Below, piece by piece: positions 25,011 to 33,759 of a DNA stretch of 64,000 bases; the stretch's first letter is position 1; each line of letters opens with the position of its first letter. Source of the DNA: Ralstonia soli (GTDB taxonomy: Bacteria > Pseudomonadota > Gammaproteobacteria > Burkholderiales > Burkholderiaceae); the NCBI RefSeq assembly GCF_023955655.1, contig NZ_JAMXHT010000007.1, positions 186,001-250,000 on the forward strand, in the 5' to 3' direction. The position numbers and the translations under genes are program-made. Below the pieces are notes generated by a model. It ran no database searches and was not told where the DNA came from. It saw only the letters and a program-made list of their open reading frames with translations.

Positions 25011-26045
25011 TCAGCGCAAGGTCTTCAACGCTTCGTCGACGAATACGTTGGTATAAGTCTGGGCGACGTTCACCGAGGCGTAGCTCGAATTGGCTGCCGT
25101 CAGGATGCGCCACTCCTTCACTGCACCGTCCTCCGGCATGCGCCCGTCGTTGGCGAACATCGGAATCTCTTCCTTCAGCACCTTCAGATAGGCGGCCCGG
25201 TCCTTCCCGCTGATCTCCGGCGGAATCACAGCCAGGATCTGCTCCGGCGTGTGGGTGTTGATGTAGTGCAGTGTACGCACGAATGCACCGGCCAGGTGCC
25301 GTGCGATTTCCGGGTGGGCCTGCACGCGCGCGCTCGACATGTAGACCGTGCTCGATGGGAACAGCGCGCCCAGGCTCCGGCGCGTGCCCTCAACGGTGGT
25401 CAGGTCGGCAAACACGGTCGCCACGCCTTTGGATTCGTAGACGTCGCCATCCGGGGTGGGCGCGACAACGAACTCCGCGCGCCCATCGCGCAGCGCTTCG
25501 ATGTTCTTGTCCTTCCCGTCCGTCCCGAGCCGCGTGTAGTCGCCAATGCCGTGTCCGCCCGCCAGCACCAGTGCGTTTGCCAGCGTGCTCTTCGACGAAC
25601 CGGCCCCGCCGGCGATGAAGCGCGCGCCCTTGAGGTCGGCCACGCCGCGGTACTTCTCCTTCGCCTGGTTGGCCACGAGCACCTTGGCGCCGGGCGTGAC
25701 ACCCAGCGTCACAACCGCCTTGGTATCGATGCCGCGCGACTGGTTGACCACGTTGTGGTGGTAGTAGGCCATCACGGCGTCAACGCGGCCGTCCTTGAGC
25801 ATCTCGGCGGTCGATACGTCGTCACGGATGTTCATGACGGTCACGGTGGTCCGTCCATCGTTCAGATAACCGAGGCGTTCGGCCAGGACCACAGGGAAGT
25901 TGCGGATCGCCTTGATCTCGTCGACCAGCAGAACGATACGCTCCGGCGCGGCAGAGGCATCGGCAACAGCAACAGCCGGCTCGGCCGCCAATGCGCGGCC
26001 GGCGAGCAGGGCAAGAAGGGTCAGGGCAACGATACGGGTTTTCAT
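25011..26045 (-). CDS. second NMT1/SsuA-like substrate-binding protein
   Basis: The product is 344 residues with a signal peptide ending near GRALAAEP. It matches the same family as the protein at 10610: LAERLGYLNDGRTTVTVMN, GVADLKGARFIAGGAGSSKSTLAN-type central loop, and RTLHYINTHTPEQILAVIPPE followed by PMFANDGRMPEDG, which aligns with MFTADGMMPKGG of the first copy. No ATPase or permease adjoins it. It may feed the importer encoded at 11614-13334 or act as a periplasmic sensor. It lies 25 bases after the gene at 26071 in the same operon. Confidence 0.82.
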   Translation of the reverse strand: MKTRIVALTLLALLAGRALAAEPAVAVADASAAPERIVLLVDEIKAIRNFPVVLAERLGYLNDGRTTVTVMNIRDDVSTAEMLKDGRVDAVMAYYHHNVVNQSRGIDTKAVVTLGVTPGAKVLVANQAKEKYRGVADLKGARFIAGGAGSSKSTLANALVLAGGHGIGDYTRLGTDGKDKNIEALRDGRAEFVVAPTPDGDVYESKGVATVFADLTTVEGTRRSLGALFPSSTVYMSSARVQAHPEIARHLAGAFVRTLHYINTHTPEQILAVIPPEISGKDRAAYLKVLKEEIPMFANDGRMPEDGAVKEWRILTAANSSYASVNVAQTYTNVFVDEALKTLR

Positions 26046-26070
26046 GGGAGCGTCCTCAAAGGCGTGTGCT

Positions 26071-26856
26071 TCACGGATTCACGGCAATGCCATCGGCGAT
26101 CACGACTTGCAGTTCGTTGCGCACCTCTTTCTTGCTGTCGCTGATGGCCTTCCATTCGGGGTTGGCCTTCAGGCGCCCGCGCACCTTCGCGACGATCGCC
26201 TCGCGCGCGCTCAGCGCGGCTTCATCCTTGTATTGCAGCACCACCATCGCGTTCCACGGGCGTCCGGCCGGGAACCGGCTCGTGTAGAGCGAATACCCCT
26301 GCAGCACGCCCTCGTCCATCCAGCCCTTGAACTGTGGAATGACATAGCCGTCTGCGTACTTTTCATAGTCGGTCTCGGACACCAGCGTCTTGTACGGGAT
26401 GACTACGTACACGGCATGCGCCGACTTGGCGTCCAGCGGCGCCACGCGCTTCATGTCAACCGGCGCCGTGTGGATCGAGGTGGTCACGGCCGCAGCCTCC
26501 TTCGGAAGGCCGGCCGGTCGCGTCTGCTCGATTTCACGCCAGCGATACAGGTCGTCCGACGTGGCGAATGTCAGCACGGCCATGGCATCCCAGTTGTCAG
26601 AATCGGCATAGCGGTTGAAGAGCAGGTTGTACTGCTTGATCCGTCCTTCCTGCTTCCAGCGGGCAAGCTCGTGCGCAGTCGACTGTTCCATCGCCTGGCG
26701 CAGCACGGGCCGGTTTGCGGGGGTGGTCTGGTAGGTGATGATCAATGACTGCGCGTCGCCCGCCGCGGGCTCGGCAGCGGCGGCATGGCCCGCACCCGTC
26801 AGTGCTGCGATGGCAGCAACGCTGCGCGCGAATGCTCGAATCCAGTTGGCTTTCAT
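26071..26856 (-). CDS. periplasmic protein with two tandem dimeric alpha/beta-barrel (ferredoxin-like) domains
   Basis: The product is 261 residues from ATG 26856. Signal peptide ends near AGHAAAAEP. Two similar halves follow: IITYQTTPANRPVLRQAMEQ with WDAMAVLTFATSDDLYRWRE, and YVVIPYKTLVSETDYEKYAD with WNAMVVLQYKDEAALSARE. Each half has the strand-helix-strand pattern and the WxAMxVL strand of dimeric alpha/beta-barrel proteins, a fold shared by small monooxygenases and heme-degrading IsdG-type enzymes. Enzyme activity is not shown by any residue I can identify. It lies 71 bases after a ferredoxin-reductase fusion gene, which could supply electrons if it is an oxygenase. Confidence 0.65.
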   Translation of the reverse strand: MKANWIRAFARSVAAIAALTGAGHAAAAEPAAGDAQSLIITYQTTPANRPVLRQAMEQSTAHELARWKQEGRIKQYNLLFNRYADSDNWDAMAVLTFATSDDLYRWREIEQTRPAGLPKEAAAVTTSIHTAPVDMKRVAPLDAKSAHAVYVVIPYKTLVSETDYEKYADGYVIPQFKGWMDEGVLQGYSLYTSRFPAGRPWNAMVVLQYKDEAALSAREAIVAKVRGRLKANPEWKAISDSKKEVRNELQVVIADGIAVNP

Positions 26857-26927
26857 GAGTGTTCCGTCAAGACGACGTCGTAAGAGAAGAGAAACCGCGG
26901 CGCCCATGGCCTGAGCACCCGGCCGGG

Positions 26928-28988
26928 TCAGATGTCCAACACGAGAAGCTCGCCCTTTGCGCGCGAACAGCACGGCGTGAAGTGCCCGTTCCGCTGGCGC
27001 TGCTCCTCCGTCAGCACACAATCGAGATGCTCCACCTCACCGGCGATCACGCGCGTGACGCACGTTCCGCAGACGCCCTCTCCGCAGGAGGTCGGAATCT
27101 TCACGCCATGCTCGGCCAGCAAGGCGGTGACCGTCATGTGCTGGGGAACGCGGTACACCTTGCCCGTGCTTGCAAGCTGCACGTCAAAGGCATGCGCCGT
27201 GGTGGGCTTGCTCGCAATGGGCCCGAAGCGTTCGCAGTGCAGTTGCCGCTCCGGCCAGCCGCGCTGCCGTGCGGCGGTCAGTGCCGCGTTGACGAAGCCC
27301 GATGGCCCGCACACATACAGATGCGTGCCAGCCGGCTGCCGGTCGAGCACCTGCTCGACGTTGAGCCGGTGCAGCATGCCCGCGTCACTGAAGTGATACG
27401 TCACGCGACGCGCAAACGGCGCACGCGCGAGCCGCTGCAAGAATGCCGCCCGGGACCGCGAGCGCGCACAGTAGTGCATTTCGAATTCCACCGCGCGGCG
27501 CGACAGCCGGTCGGCCATGCAGATGATGGGCGTAATGCCGATGCCACCCGCAAGCAGCAACGAATGCGGTGCAGACTCGTCCAGCGCAAAGCGGTTGCTG
27601 GGCTTGCCGATCTCGATCAGATCGCCTTCGCGAACGCGCTCGTGCATCGAGATCGATCCGCCGCGTGAAGGGTCGGTTCGCAGCACCGCAATCACGTAGC
27701 GATGTTGCTCCTGCGGATCGTTGCACAACGAGTACTGGCGCACCATGCCGTTGCCCATGTGTACGTCGATATGCGCACCGGCGGAAAACCGCGGCAGCTT
27801 CTTCCCGGCCGGGTGCACCAGTTCGAACGCGCAAACGGCATCGGCTTCCATCGTCTTTTTTGCCACGCGCACCACCAAGCGCTGGTGGTTGGACGACCCA
27901 CGCCGCAACCGGCGAAGGTAGTTCCGGATACCGGTGTAGGCCAGCACGGGCACACACAGCGCACCGAACATCAGCAGCAACCTCCCGAACACACCGCCCA
28001 CCAGCCCGGTATGCCATGACAGCAACCAGAAGTAGAGCTTGTGCCCGAGGCTGCTCTGCGTGTACGGCACGTACTTCAGCACCTTCCCTGAGTACGCATC
28101 CATGAACAGCATCGTGCGTGCGTTCGCATGCGGCGCATCGCGGTCGATCAGATACATCTCCACCGGCGCGCGGGGTTTTTCCGGAATGTGCAGCAGCGCA
28201 TCCCGCGGCTCGGGCGACAACGACTGCGCAGTCTGCCAGAAGCGCTCGAGCGGCAGGCGTGTCGCACCGCTCGCGGGCACCTCCGACTTGGGCGGCTTGG
28301 CGGGCGTGGGTGAGCCCACGAGCGTGTAAAGACCATGCGCATACCAGTCGAACGCTTGCGGCAAGCCGCTCAGTACCATCGACAGGAGGATCAGGCCGCC
28401 ATAGATGCCCGCCGTCCGATGCAGGCGATACGTCGACACAGCCCGCGTCGTTCCAGACCGCAGCGAGAACGCATCCCGCCAGCCACTGCGCGTGCGTGGC
28501 CACCAGAGCGCGACGCCGCCGCCAATGAGCAACACGCCGAACACGATCGCGCTGGTCCCGGTGATGAGACTGCCGTTCTGCATGAACCGGAAGCGGTGGA
28601 TTCTCTCAATGGTGCCAAGCAGGCCGCCATAGCGTGCACGCTCACCCAGCACTGCGCCGGTACATGGGTTGAGATAGACGAAATGCTGATCGGTGAACCG
28701 CACCATCGCAGACGGCATGCGCGCCTCACCGGGCTCGCCAGCAATCATGCGGACGTAGTCGAGCGTTGCGTTGGGCCGCAACGCGGCGGCATTGGTGGCG
28801 AGCGTGTCGAGCGGCACGCGGGCTGTGCAGGCCGGTACCGTCAGCAGTTCCGGGTTGAGCACGGGCTCAAGCGTGGGTCTGAACGCAATCGATGCACCGG
28901 TCACCGCCATGAGCAGGATCACCAGCCCGACCGTCAGGCCGGCGTAGCGATGCATCTGCAGAAGGATGGAATGGAAAGCGGGTTTCAT
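26928..28988 (-). CDS. PepSY membrane protein fused to a 2Fe-2S ferredoxin reductase
   Basis: The product is 686 residues from ATG 28988. The N-terminal part (about 1-380) is a PepSY-associated membrane domain with four helices (LLQMHRYAGLTVGLVILLMA; YRLHRTAGIYGGLILLSMVL), as in PiuB-like iron-uptake proteins. A flavin-binding barrel (RQYSLCND), a nucleotide-binding domain (LLAGGIGITPIICM; YVCGPSGFV) and a plant-type ferredoxin domain with cysteines in SCGEGVCGTC and DCVL follow, as in the phthalate-dioxygenase-reductase family. It should carry electrons from NAD(P)H to a membrane or periplasmic acceptor such as a ferric chelate. First gene of its operon, with an operator at 29037-29052. Confidence 0.9.
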   Translation of the reverse strand: MKPAFHSILLQMHRYAGLTVGLVILLMAVTGASIAFRPTLEPVLNPELLTVPACTARVPLDTLATNAAALRPNATLDYVRMIAGEPGEARMPSAMVRFTDQHFVYLNPCTGAVLGERARYGGLLGTIERIHRFRFMQNGSLITGTSAIVFGVLLIGGGVALWWPRTRSGWRDAFSLRSGTTRAVSTYRLHRTAGIYGGLILLSMVLSGLPQAFDWYAHGLYTLVGSPTPAKPPKSEVPASGATRLPLERFWQTAQSLSPEPRDALLHIPEKPRAPVEMYLIDRDAPHANARTMLFMDAYSGKVLKYVPYTQSSLGHKLYFWLLSWHTGLVGGVFGRLLLMFGALCVPVLAYTGIRNYLRRLRRGSSNHQRLVVRVAKKTMEADAVCAFELVHPAGKKLPRFSAGAHIDVHMGNGMVRQYSLCNDPQEQHRYVIAVLRTDPSRGGSISMHERVREGDLIEIGKPSNRFALDESAPHSLLLAGGIGITPIICMADRLSRRAVEFEMHYCARSRSRAAFLQRLARAPFARRVTYHFSDAGMLHRLNVEQVLDRQPAGTHLYVCGPSGFVNAALTAARQRGWPERQLHCERFGPIASKPTTAHAFDVQLASTGKVYRVPQHMTVTALLAEHGVKIPTSCGEGVCGTCVTRVIAGEVEHLDCVLTEEQRQRNGHFTPCCSRAKGELLVLDI

Positions 28989-29576
28989 GCGCGGCTCGAG
29001 CAACGACGGTTCGTGCCGCAATTCTTGGATGCCAACCTGAACGAAATCTGAATTCGGGGCAAGCATCAGGGTAAGTCCCAGGGCAAAGCCGGATCGCACG
29101 CCGAGCATGGGCCGCCATGCGCATTTGGGTGACCCGATTCGACGTTGAGGTCAATGCGCCCATGTCTCTCAAAATGGGCAGCGATACCGTGCCCCGAGCC
29201 ACAAGCGGATAATCAACCGCGACGGGGATATCGACAGAAAATACGCATGAAACCGGAAGAAAATCACACGACCGTGCTACGCAGATTTTTGGATAATCCC
29301 CTCATTCCCCCCGCGCCACCGGTCGCGCGCTGACGGCACGCGAGAATGGCAACACGCGGAGGACGTATTTGTGCCCCTACAACTACCTAATCTCTTTTGA
29401 TTCGCACCAAATGGGTGATTCTTTTTATCCACCGTTAATGCTAGCCTCAGCAGACGCTTCCAAGGACATTTAAAACGAGCGGAAGTGACGAAAACAAGGC
29501 ACGCGTGCCAAAGAACAAAATGAAGTGCCCTGTGGCGCTCCCTGCCCAGTCATTGCACTTCACAGAGACAAACACC
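28989..29576. promoter_or_regulatory. 588-bp intergenic region between divergent genes
   Basis: The left part holds the operator for the PepSY operon (29037-29052). The right part (29340-29510) is AT-rich, with several TTTT and TAAT tracts, and probably carries the promoter of the acetyltransferase at 29577. Short open frames exist (for example 29145-29333) but lack a good ribosome site, so I see no gene in it. Confidence 0.5.
29037..29052 (-). promoter_or_regulatory. putative operator: two TTCAG direct repeats, 11-bp period
   Basis: On the minus strand, TTCAG at 29052-29048 is followed by TTCAG at 29041-29037, exactly 11 bp apart, 49 bp before the start at 28988. The unit and the period match the operators at 10492 and 20106, which ties this operon to the same predicted regulator. 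Confidence 0.6.
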
Positions 29577-30023
29577 ATGCTTGCCCATGAAGTTCAATTG
29601 CGCCCGGCTTCTCTCGCTGACTGGCGCGACGTTGCTGCACTCCTCGCACATTGCGGTCTTCCGGCCGAAGACACGCAGGAGATCATCGAAGCCTTTCACC
29701 TCGCGCTGGACAAGGGCCGCATCATCGGCTGCGCGGCGGCAGAGCAGCGGGCAGACGCCATCGTGATCCGCTCGGCGGCCGTTGACCCGGCGTATCGAGA
29801 CCACGGCATTGCCAGCCGGCTGATCGGCACGCTGCTGGTACGCGCGCGTGCATCGGGCGTGCGTGAGGCCTATTTGCTTTCCACCAGCGCGCCACTCTAT
29901 TTCGCGCGCTGGGGTTTCTATCTCTTCCCTGCGGAAGACGCCCCCGCTGCCGTCAAGGCGTCGGCGACGTTCCGGGATGCAGAGCAGACGTCCGCGCTGT
30001 GCATGCGGTGCGATCTGCGCTGA
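29577..30023 (+). CDS. GNAT acetyltransferase, ArsN2-like
   Basis: The product is 148 residues from ATG 29577. GNAT signature: LRPASLADWRDVAALL at the N terminus, the acetyl-CoA loop DPAYRDHGIASRLIG, and APLYFARWGF in the C-terminal half. The pattern of LLAHCGLPAED, AAVDPAYRDHGIASRL, YLLSTSAPLYFARWGF and the final SALCMRC is like ArsN2 proteins linked to arsenic resistance, though no ars genes are nearby. It probably transfers acetyl from acetyl-CoA to a small amine; the substrate is not known. It is transcribed alone, ahead of a stem-loop. Confidence 0.8.
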   Translation: MLAHEVQLRPASLADWRDVAALLAHCGLPAEDTQEIIEAFHLALDKGRIIGCAAAEQRADAIVIRSAAVDPAYRDHGIASRLIGTLLVRARASGVREAYLLSTSAPLYFARWGFYLFPAEDAPAAVKASATFRDAEQTSALCMRCDLR

Positions 30024-30040
30024 CGATCACGCCATAGCCA

Positions 30041-30077
30041 CAGGGCTTCCATCCTCTGCGCAACGGCGCAAGCCCTG
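30041..30077. terminator. stem-loop between convergent genes
   Basis: CAGGGCTT (30041-30048) pairs with AAGCCCTG (30070-30077), with an inner GCGC/GCGC pair. It lies between the convergent stops at 30023 and 30088 and could end transcripts from either side. No T-run. Confidence 0.4.
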
Positions 30078-30087
30078 GCGCCAACCT

Positions 30088-31350
30088 TCAGCGTGCAGTG
30101 CCACCCACGTCGGTGATGGCGCTGTACACCAGCGTGCGCAACTGCCGCCGCACAGGGTACGCAGACGACGGCAGAAGCTGCGTCAGGAACAGCCCGATCA
30201 GGTCTTCCTGCGGATCCACCCAGAAGAAGGTGCCTGCCGCCCCGCCCCAGAAGAAATCGCCCGCGCTGCCGGGAATGAGCGTGGCCGGCTGCGCAATCGT
30301 CGTGGCGAAGCCGAGCCCGAATCCAACGCCATCGTAGGCGGCCTCGCTGAACATCGAGCGCGGCGACAGGGTCGGAATATCGGCCCCGCCCGGCAGATGG
30401 TTGGCGGTCATCAGCGCCAGCGTCTTCGGTGCGAGCAGGCGTACGCCGTCCAACTCGCCGCCCTGCAGCAGCATGCGCGAGAAGCGCAGGTAGTCCGCCG
30501 CCGTCGACACCAGTCCGCCGCCGCCGGAAATGAAGCTCGGCGGCTTCAGGTAGGGGCTGGTGCGCGGATCGTCCTGCAGGATCGGCCGCTCGGACACCAC
30601 CTTCGAGCCGAGCGCCCCCACTGCATAGCACGCGCAAAAGCGCGACGCCCTCTCTTCCGGCACATGGAACGCCGTGTCGACCATGCCAAGCGGGTCGAAG
30701 ATCTGCTCCTTCAGGAAGGTCTCGAACGGGATGCCGCTGATCTTGCCGACAAGGTAGCCCAGCACATCGGTGGAGACGGAGTAGTTCCACGCCTCGCCCG
30801 GCGAGAACTCCAGCGGCACGGTGGCCAGCTTCTCGATCATCTCGTCGAGCGTGCCCGCGGTGGCGACGTCGCCCAGCTTCAGCTTGCGATATGCCGCATC
30901 GATATTGGTGTTCTGGTGGAAGCCATAGGTCAGACCGGAGGTATGGCGCAGCAAATCGACGATCAGCATCGGGCGTGTGGTGGGGCGCATCTGGAAGCTT
31001 TCCATGAAACCTCCAGCGTGCACGCCCAGGTGTTCCCACGCGGGGATGTACTTGCTGACCGGGTCATCCAGTGCGACCTTGCATTGCTCAACCAGCATCA
31101 TCAACGCCACCGACGTGATCGGCTTGGTCATCGAGTAGATACGGAAGATGGAATCCTCGGCCAGCGGCACCTGCCGCTCGCGGTCGGCCATGCCCAGCAC
31201 GGAGTTCAAGGCCAGCTCGCCGCGCCGCCATACCTGCACGAGCGCGCCGGGCAGCTTGCCGGTCGCCACATAGGCGTCATCGATAAAGCGTTCGACCCGG
31301 TCGAGCCGGTCGCGAGACATCCCGAGCGTTTGCCTGCCTTGCCTGTCCAT
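30088..31350 (-). CDS. serine hydrolase of the beta-lactamase class C/esterase family
   Basis: The product is 420 residues from ATG 31350 (AAGGAG five bases upstream). The catalytic Ser73-x-x-Lys76 is in IYSMTKPITS, and a second conserved tyrosine is in EAWNYSVSTDVLG. The YSV form, rather than the YxN of AmpC enzymes, points to family VIII carboxylesterases such as EstB. No signal peptide is seen, so it is probably cytoplasmic and hydrolyses ester substrates rather than acting as an antibiotic resistance enzyme. It is divergent from the LysR gene at 31485, which may control it. Confidence 0.85.
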   Translation of the reverse strand: MDRQGRQTLGMSRDRLDRVERFIDDAYVATGKLPGALVQVWRRGELALNSVLGMADRERQVPLAEDSIFRIYSMTKPITSVALMMLVEQCKVALDDPVSKYIPAWEHLGVHAGGFMESFQMRPTTRPMLIVDLLRHTSGLTYGFHQNTNIDAAYRKLKLGDVATAGTLDEMIEKLATVPLEFSPGEAWNYSVSTDVLGYLVGKISGIPFETFLKEQIFDPLGMVDTAFHVPEERASRFCACYAVGALGSKVVSERPILQDDPRTSPYLKPPSFISGGGGLVSTAADYLRFSRMLLQGGELDGVRLLAPKTLALMTANHLPGGADIPTLSPRSMFSEAAYDGVGFGLGFATTIAQPATLIPGSAGDFFWGGAAGTFFWVDPQEDLIGLFLTQLLPSSAYPVRRQLRTLVYSAITDVGGTAR

Positions 31351-31484
31351 GCCTTCTCCTTGGTTGCATGCCCGCGCCGGCGGCACAGGCCCGATCGATA
31401 CTGTACAGCCCCGGCCTGCGGCGGGCGCACTCCTATGCTTCAATCGCGGTTTGCTCCAACTCACGCCTCCCGCGCCACGCCAAC

Positions 31485-32402
31485 ATGAAGCGCTTCGACG
31501 ACCTGTATCTCTTTACGCGCGTGGTGGAAGCCGGTGGCTTTTCTGCTGCAGAGCGCGCCACGGGCATTCCCAAATCACGCCTGAGCCGGCGCGTTGCTGA
31601 ACTGGAAACGCAGCTCGGCACGCGGCTGCTGCAACGTTCGAGCCATCGCGTGTCGGTCACGCCGGTGGGTGAGGCGGTGTATCGCCATGCGCGCGACATG
31701 GCCGATGCCTCGGCCGCCATTGAAGCGCTGGCCGGTGCGGCGCGCAGCGAACCGGCAGGCGTGCTGCGCGTGGGCACATCGCCCCTGCTGGCCGAAACGC
31801 TGGTCGCCGGCTGGCTGGCCGAGTTTGCAGACGCCCACCCGAAGCTGCGCATCGAGCTGGATCTCTCCAACACCTATGTCGACCTGATCGAGCAGCGCAT
31901 CGACGTGGCCATCCGTGCGGCCACGGGGCCGTTGCCTTCACGCGATGTGGTGGCGCGGCATCTGGCGATCTCGCCGCGCGTGCTGGTGGCCAGCCCCACG
32001 CTGATGGCACGCGTGGGGGACCCGGATACACCCGCCGCGCTGGAAGCCCTGCCCTGCCTCGGCCAGGGCTCACTCACGCGCAGCCGCGACTGGGTGCTGC
32101 AAGACGAGCGCGGCCAGCGGCTGGCGCTTCCGATTCGCCCGCGCTTTGCCACCGACAACATCGTCGCCCTGCGCGAAGCCGCCATCGCGGGGCTGGGCCT
32201 GGCCATCCTGCCGCAGCACTGCTGCCATGCCGCGCTGGTCGATGGCCGCCTGCGCACCGTGCTGCCGGGCTGGGCACCCGAGCCGGCGGACCTGCACGCG
32301 TTGTATCCATCGCGCGCGGGCGCGCCGCCTTCGGTGAAAGCGCTGGTGGCATTTCTGCGTGAGCGCCTTGCGCAGGAGCCCACCATGAAGCCATTCGGTT
32401 GA
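31485..32402 (+). CDS. LysR-family transcriptional regulator
   Basis: The product is 305 residues from ATG 31485. N-terminal winged helix: MKRFDDLYLFTRVVEAGGFS and the recognition helix IPKSRLSRRVAELETQLG. The effector-binding domain starts near VLRVGTSPLLAETLV and contains VDVAIRAA-type and LREAAIAGLGLAILP segments typical of the CrgA-like LysR subgroup. LysR proteins usually control a divergent neighbour; here that is the serine hydrolase, with 134 bases between the starts. The effector is unknown. Confidence 0.9.
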   Translation: MKRFDDLYLFTRVVEAGGFSAAERATGIPKSRLSRRVAELETQLGTRLLQRSSHRVSVTPVGEAVYRHARDMADASAAIEALAGAARSEPAGVLRVGTSPLLAETLVAGWLAEFADAHPKLRIELDLSNTYVDLIEQRIDVAIRAATGPLPSRDVVARHLAISPRVLVASPTLMARVGDPDTPAALEALPCLGQGSLTRSRDWVLQDERGQRLALPIRPRFATDNIVALREAAIAGLGLAILPQHCCHAALVDGRLRTVLPGWAPEPADLHALYPSRAGAPPSVKALVAFLRERLAQEPTMKPFG

Positions 32403-32482
32403 GCCTTGGCTTCAACCGTCTACATGCACATTTCCCGGTTACATGAAATTTCTCCATCGCACGCATGCCGATTTGTGATGCC

Positions 32483-32513
32483 AAACAAAATGGGCACACC
32501 AACTGGCGTGCCC
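32483..32513 (-). terminator. intrinsic terminator after the flavoprotein gene
   Basis: On the minus strand, GGGCAC (32513-32508) and GTGCCC (32497-32492) pair, with two more G-C pairs inside, followed directly by ATTTTGTTT. It fits the end of the gene at 32541 and may also stop the LysR transcript from the other side. Confidence 0.6.
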
Positions 32514-32540
32514 GCTGGATGCGCAATGGAGCCGGAGAAC

Positions 32541-33611
32541 TCAGCGGAGCCGTTCGAGCGCCTGAGCGGCAATGCGCCGCGTGATGGCCTCGGCGGCGTC
32601 TTCCGTAGCCAGCCGGCCGGCCTGGCCTGACCACAGGTTGATGAAATCGCCCGAGCCAGTCGGTTCCGTCTTGGCGCGCAGCGGCGCCAACGCACCACCG
32701 GCCGTGGGGAAGGCCGGTGCAAACGCGCTCATCGGGCCGATCTCGCGCATCAGCCGGTTGACGATGCCGCGCGCCGGGCGGCCGGTGAACAGGTTGGTAA
32801 GCGCGGTATCGGCATCGGTGGCCCGCTTGAGCGCGGCGCGATGGATGGCGGACGTCTTGGCCTCCGGCGACAGCATGTACGCCGTGCCGATCTGCACCGC
32901 AGACGCGCCCAGCGCCAGCGCCGCCACCACGCCGCGCGCATCGCCGATACCGCCGGCGGCAATGATGGGCACCTTCACGGCATCCACCACCTGCGGCACC
33001 AGCGCAAACGTGCCGACCTGCGATTCGATGGTCGTGGCGAGAAACATGCCGCGGTGGCCGCCCGCTTCGTTCCCCATAGCGATGATGGCGTCCACGCCAC
33101 GCGCTTCCAGCCAGCGCGCTTCTTCCACGGTGGTAGCAGCGGAGATGATCTTGGCGCCCGCGGCCTTCACGCGTGCCTGCAACTCGGGCGCGGGCAGGCC
33201 GAAGTGGAAACTCACCACTTCCGGCTTCAGTTCTTCCACCAGCGCGCAGGTGGTCTGATCAAACGGCGTGCGGTTGGCGGCCGGTGCCTGGGCGTTGGGG
33301 TCGATGCCGAATTCCGCGTAGTACGGCGCCAGATGCGCACGCCACCTGGCATCGCGCTCGGGGTCCGGCTGCGGCGGCGTGTGGCAGAAGAAGTTCAGGT
33401 TGACGGGGCCGCGCACGGCCGCACGAAACTGCTCGACCTGCTGGCGGATCTGCTCGGCACTCAGCATCGCGCACGGCAACGAGCCCAGGCCGCCGCCGCG
33501 CGCCACGGCAATGGCCAGCTCCACGCCGGCCACGCCTGCCATCGGCCCCAGCACGATTGGCACCTCGATGTTGAACAACGCCAGCACGCGTGTATCAGGC
33601 CATGCGCTCAT
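32541..33611 (-). CDS. FMN-dependent nitronate monooxygenase-like oxidoreductase
   Basis: The product is 356 residues from ATG 33611 (GGAG seven bases upstream). It has the NPD/nitronate monooxygenase TIM-barrel marks: PIVLGPMAGVAGVELAIAVARGGGLGSL at the N terminus (quoted in part: GPMAGVAGVELAIA), DAIIAMGNEAGGHRG, and the FMN phosphate loop PIIAAGGIGDARGVVAALALG (in part: AAGGIGDARG). Family enzymes oxidise alkyl nitronates or related toxic carbanions using FMN and oxygen. The catalytic His of class I enzymes appears as the His in GNEAGGHRG. It is divergent from the CGNR regulator. Confidence 0.88.
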   Translation of the reverse strand: MSAWPDTRVLALFNIEVPIVLGPMAGVAGVELAIAVARGGGLGSLPCAMLSAEQIRQQVEQFRAAVRGPVNLNFFCHTPPQPDPERDARWRAHLAPYYAEFGIDPNAQAPAANRTPFDQTTCALVEELKPEVVSFHFGLPAPELQARVKAAGAKIISAATTVEEARWLEARGVDAIIAMGNEAGGHRGMFLATTIESQVGTFALVPQVVDAVKVPIIAAGGIGDARGVVAALALGASAVQIGTAYMLSPEAKTSAIHRAALKRATDADTALTNLFTGRPARGIVNRLMREIGPMSAFAPAFPTAGGALAPLRAKTEPTGSGDFINLWSGQAGRLATEDAAEAITRRIAAQALERLR

Positions 33612-33759
33612 GATCGTCTCCGGCAGGGAACTTGGATGACACATGGTAATGCGGCGGTCTTTGCGCCAGATCACCGCGCTAGCCCGTGCGACCCGCAAGT
33701 AACCTGATTAACCGACATCAGTAGTTACACTACGGCCATCCGACTTGTTGTCTGCCACC

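Noticed and set aside
29145..29333. Small open frame of 62 codons upstream of the acetyltransferase
   Set aside because: It has no ribosome site or domain, and lies in a regulatory gap.
30088..31350. Calling the serine hydrolase an AmpC antibiotic-resistance enzyme
   Set aside because: The YSV motif and lack of signal peptide fit esterases of the same fold better.
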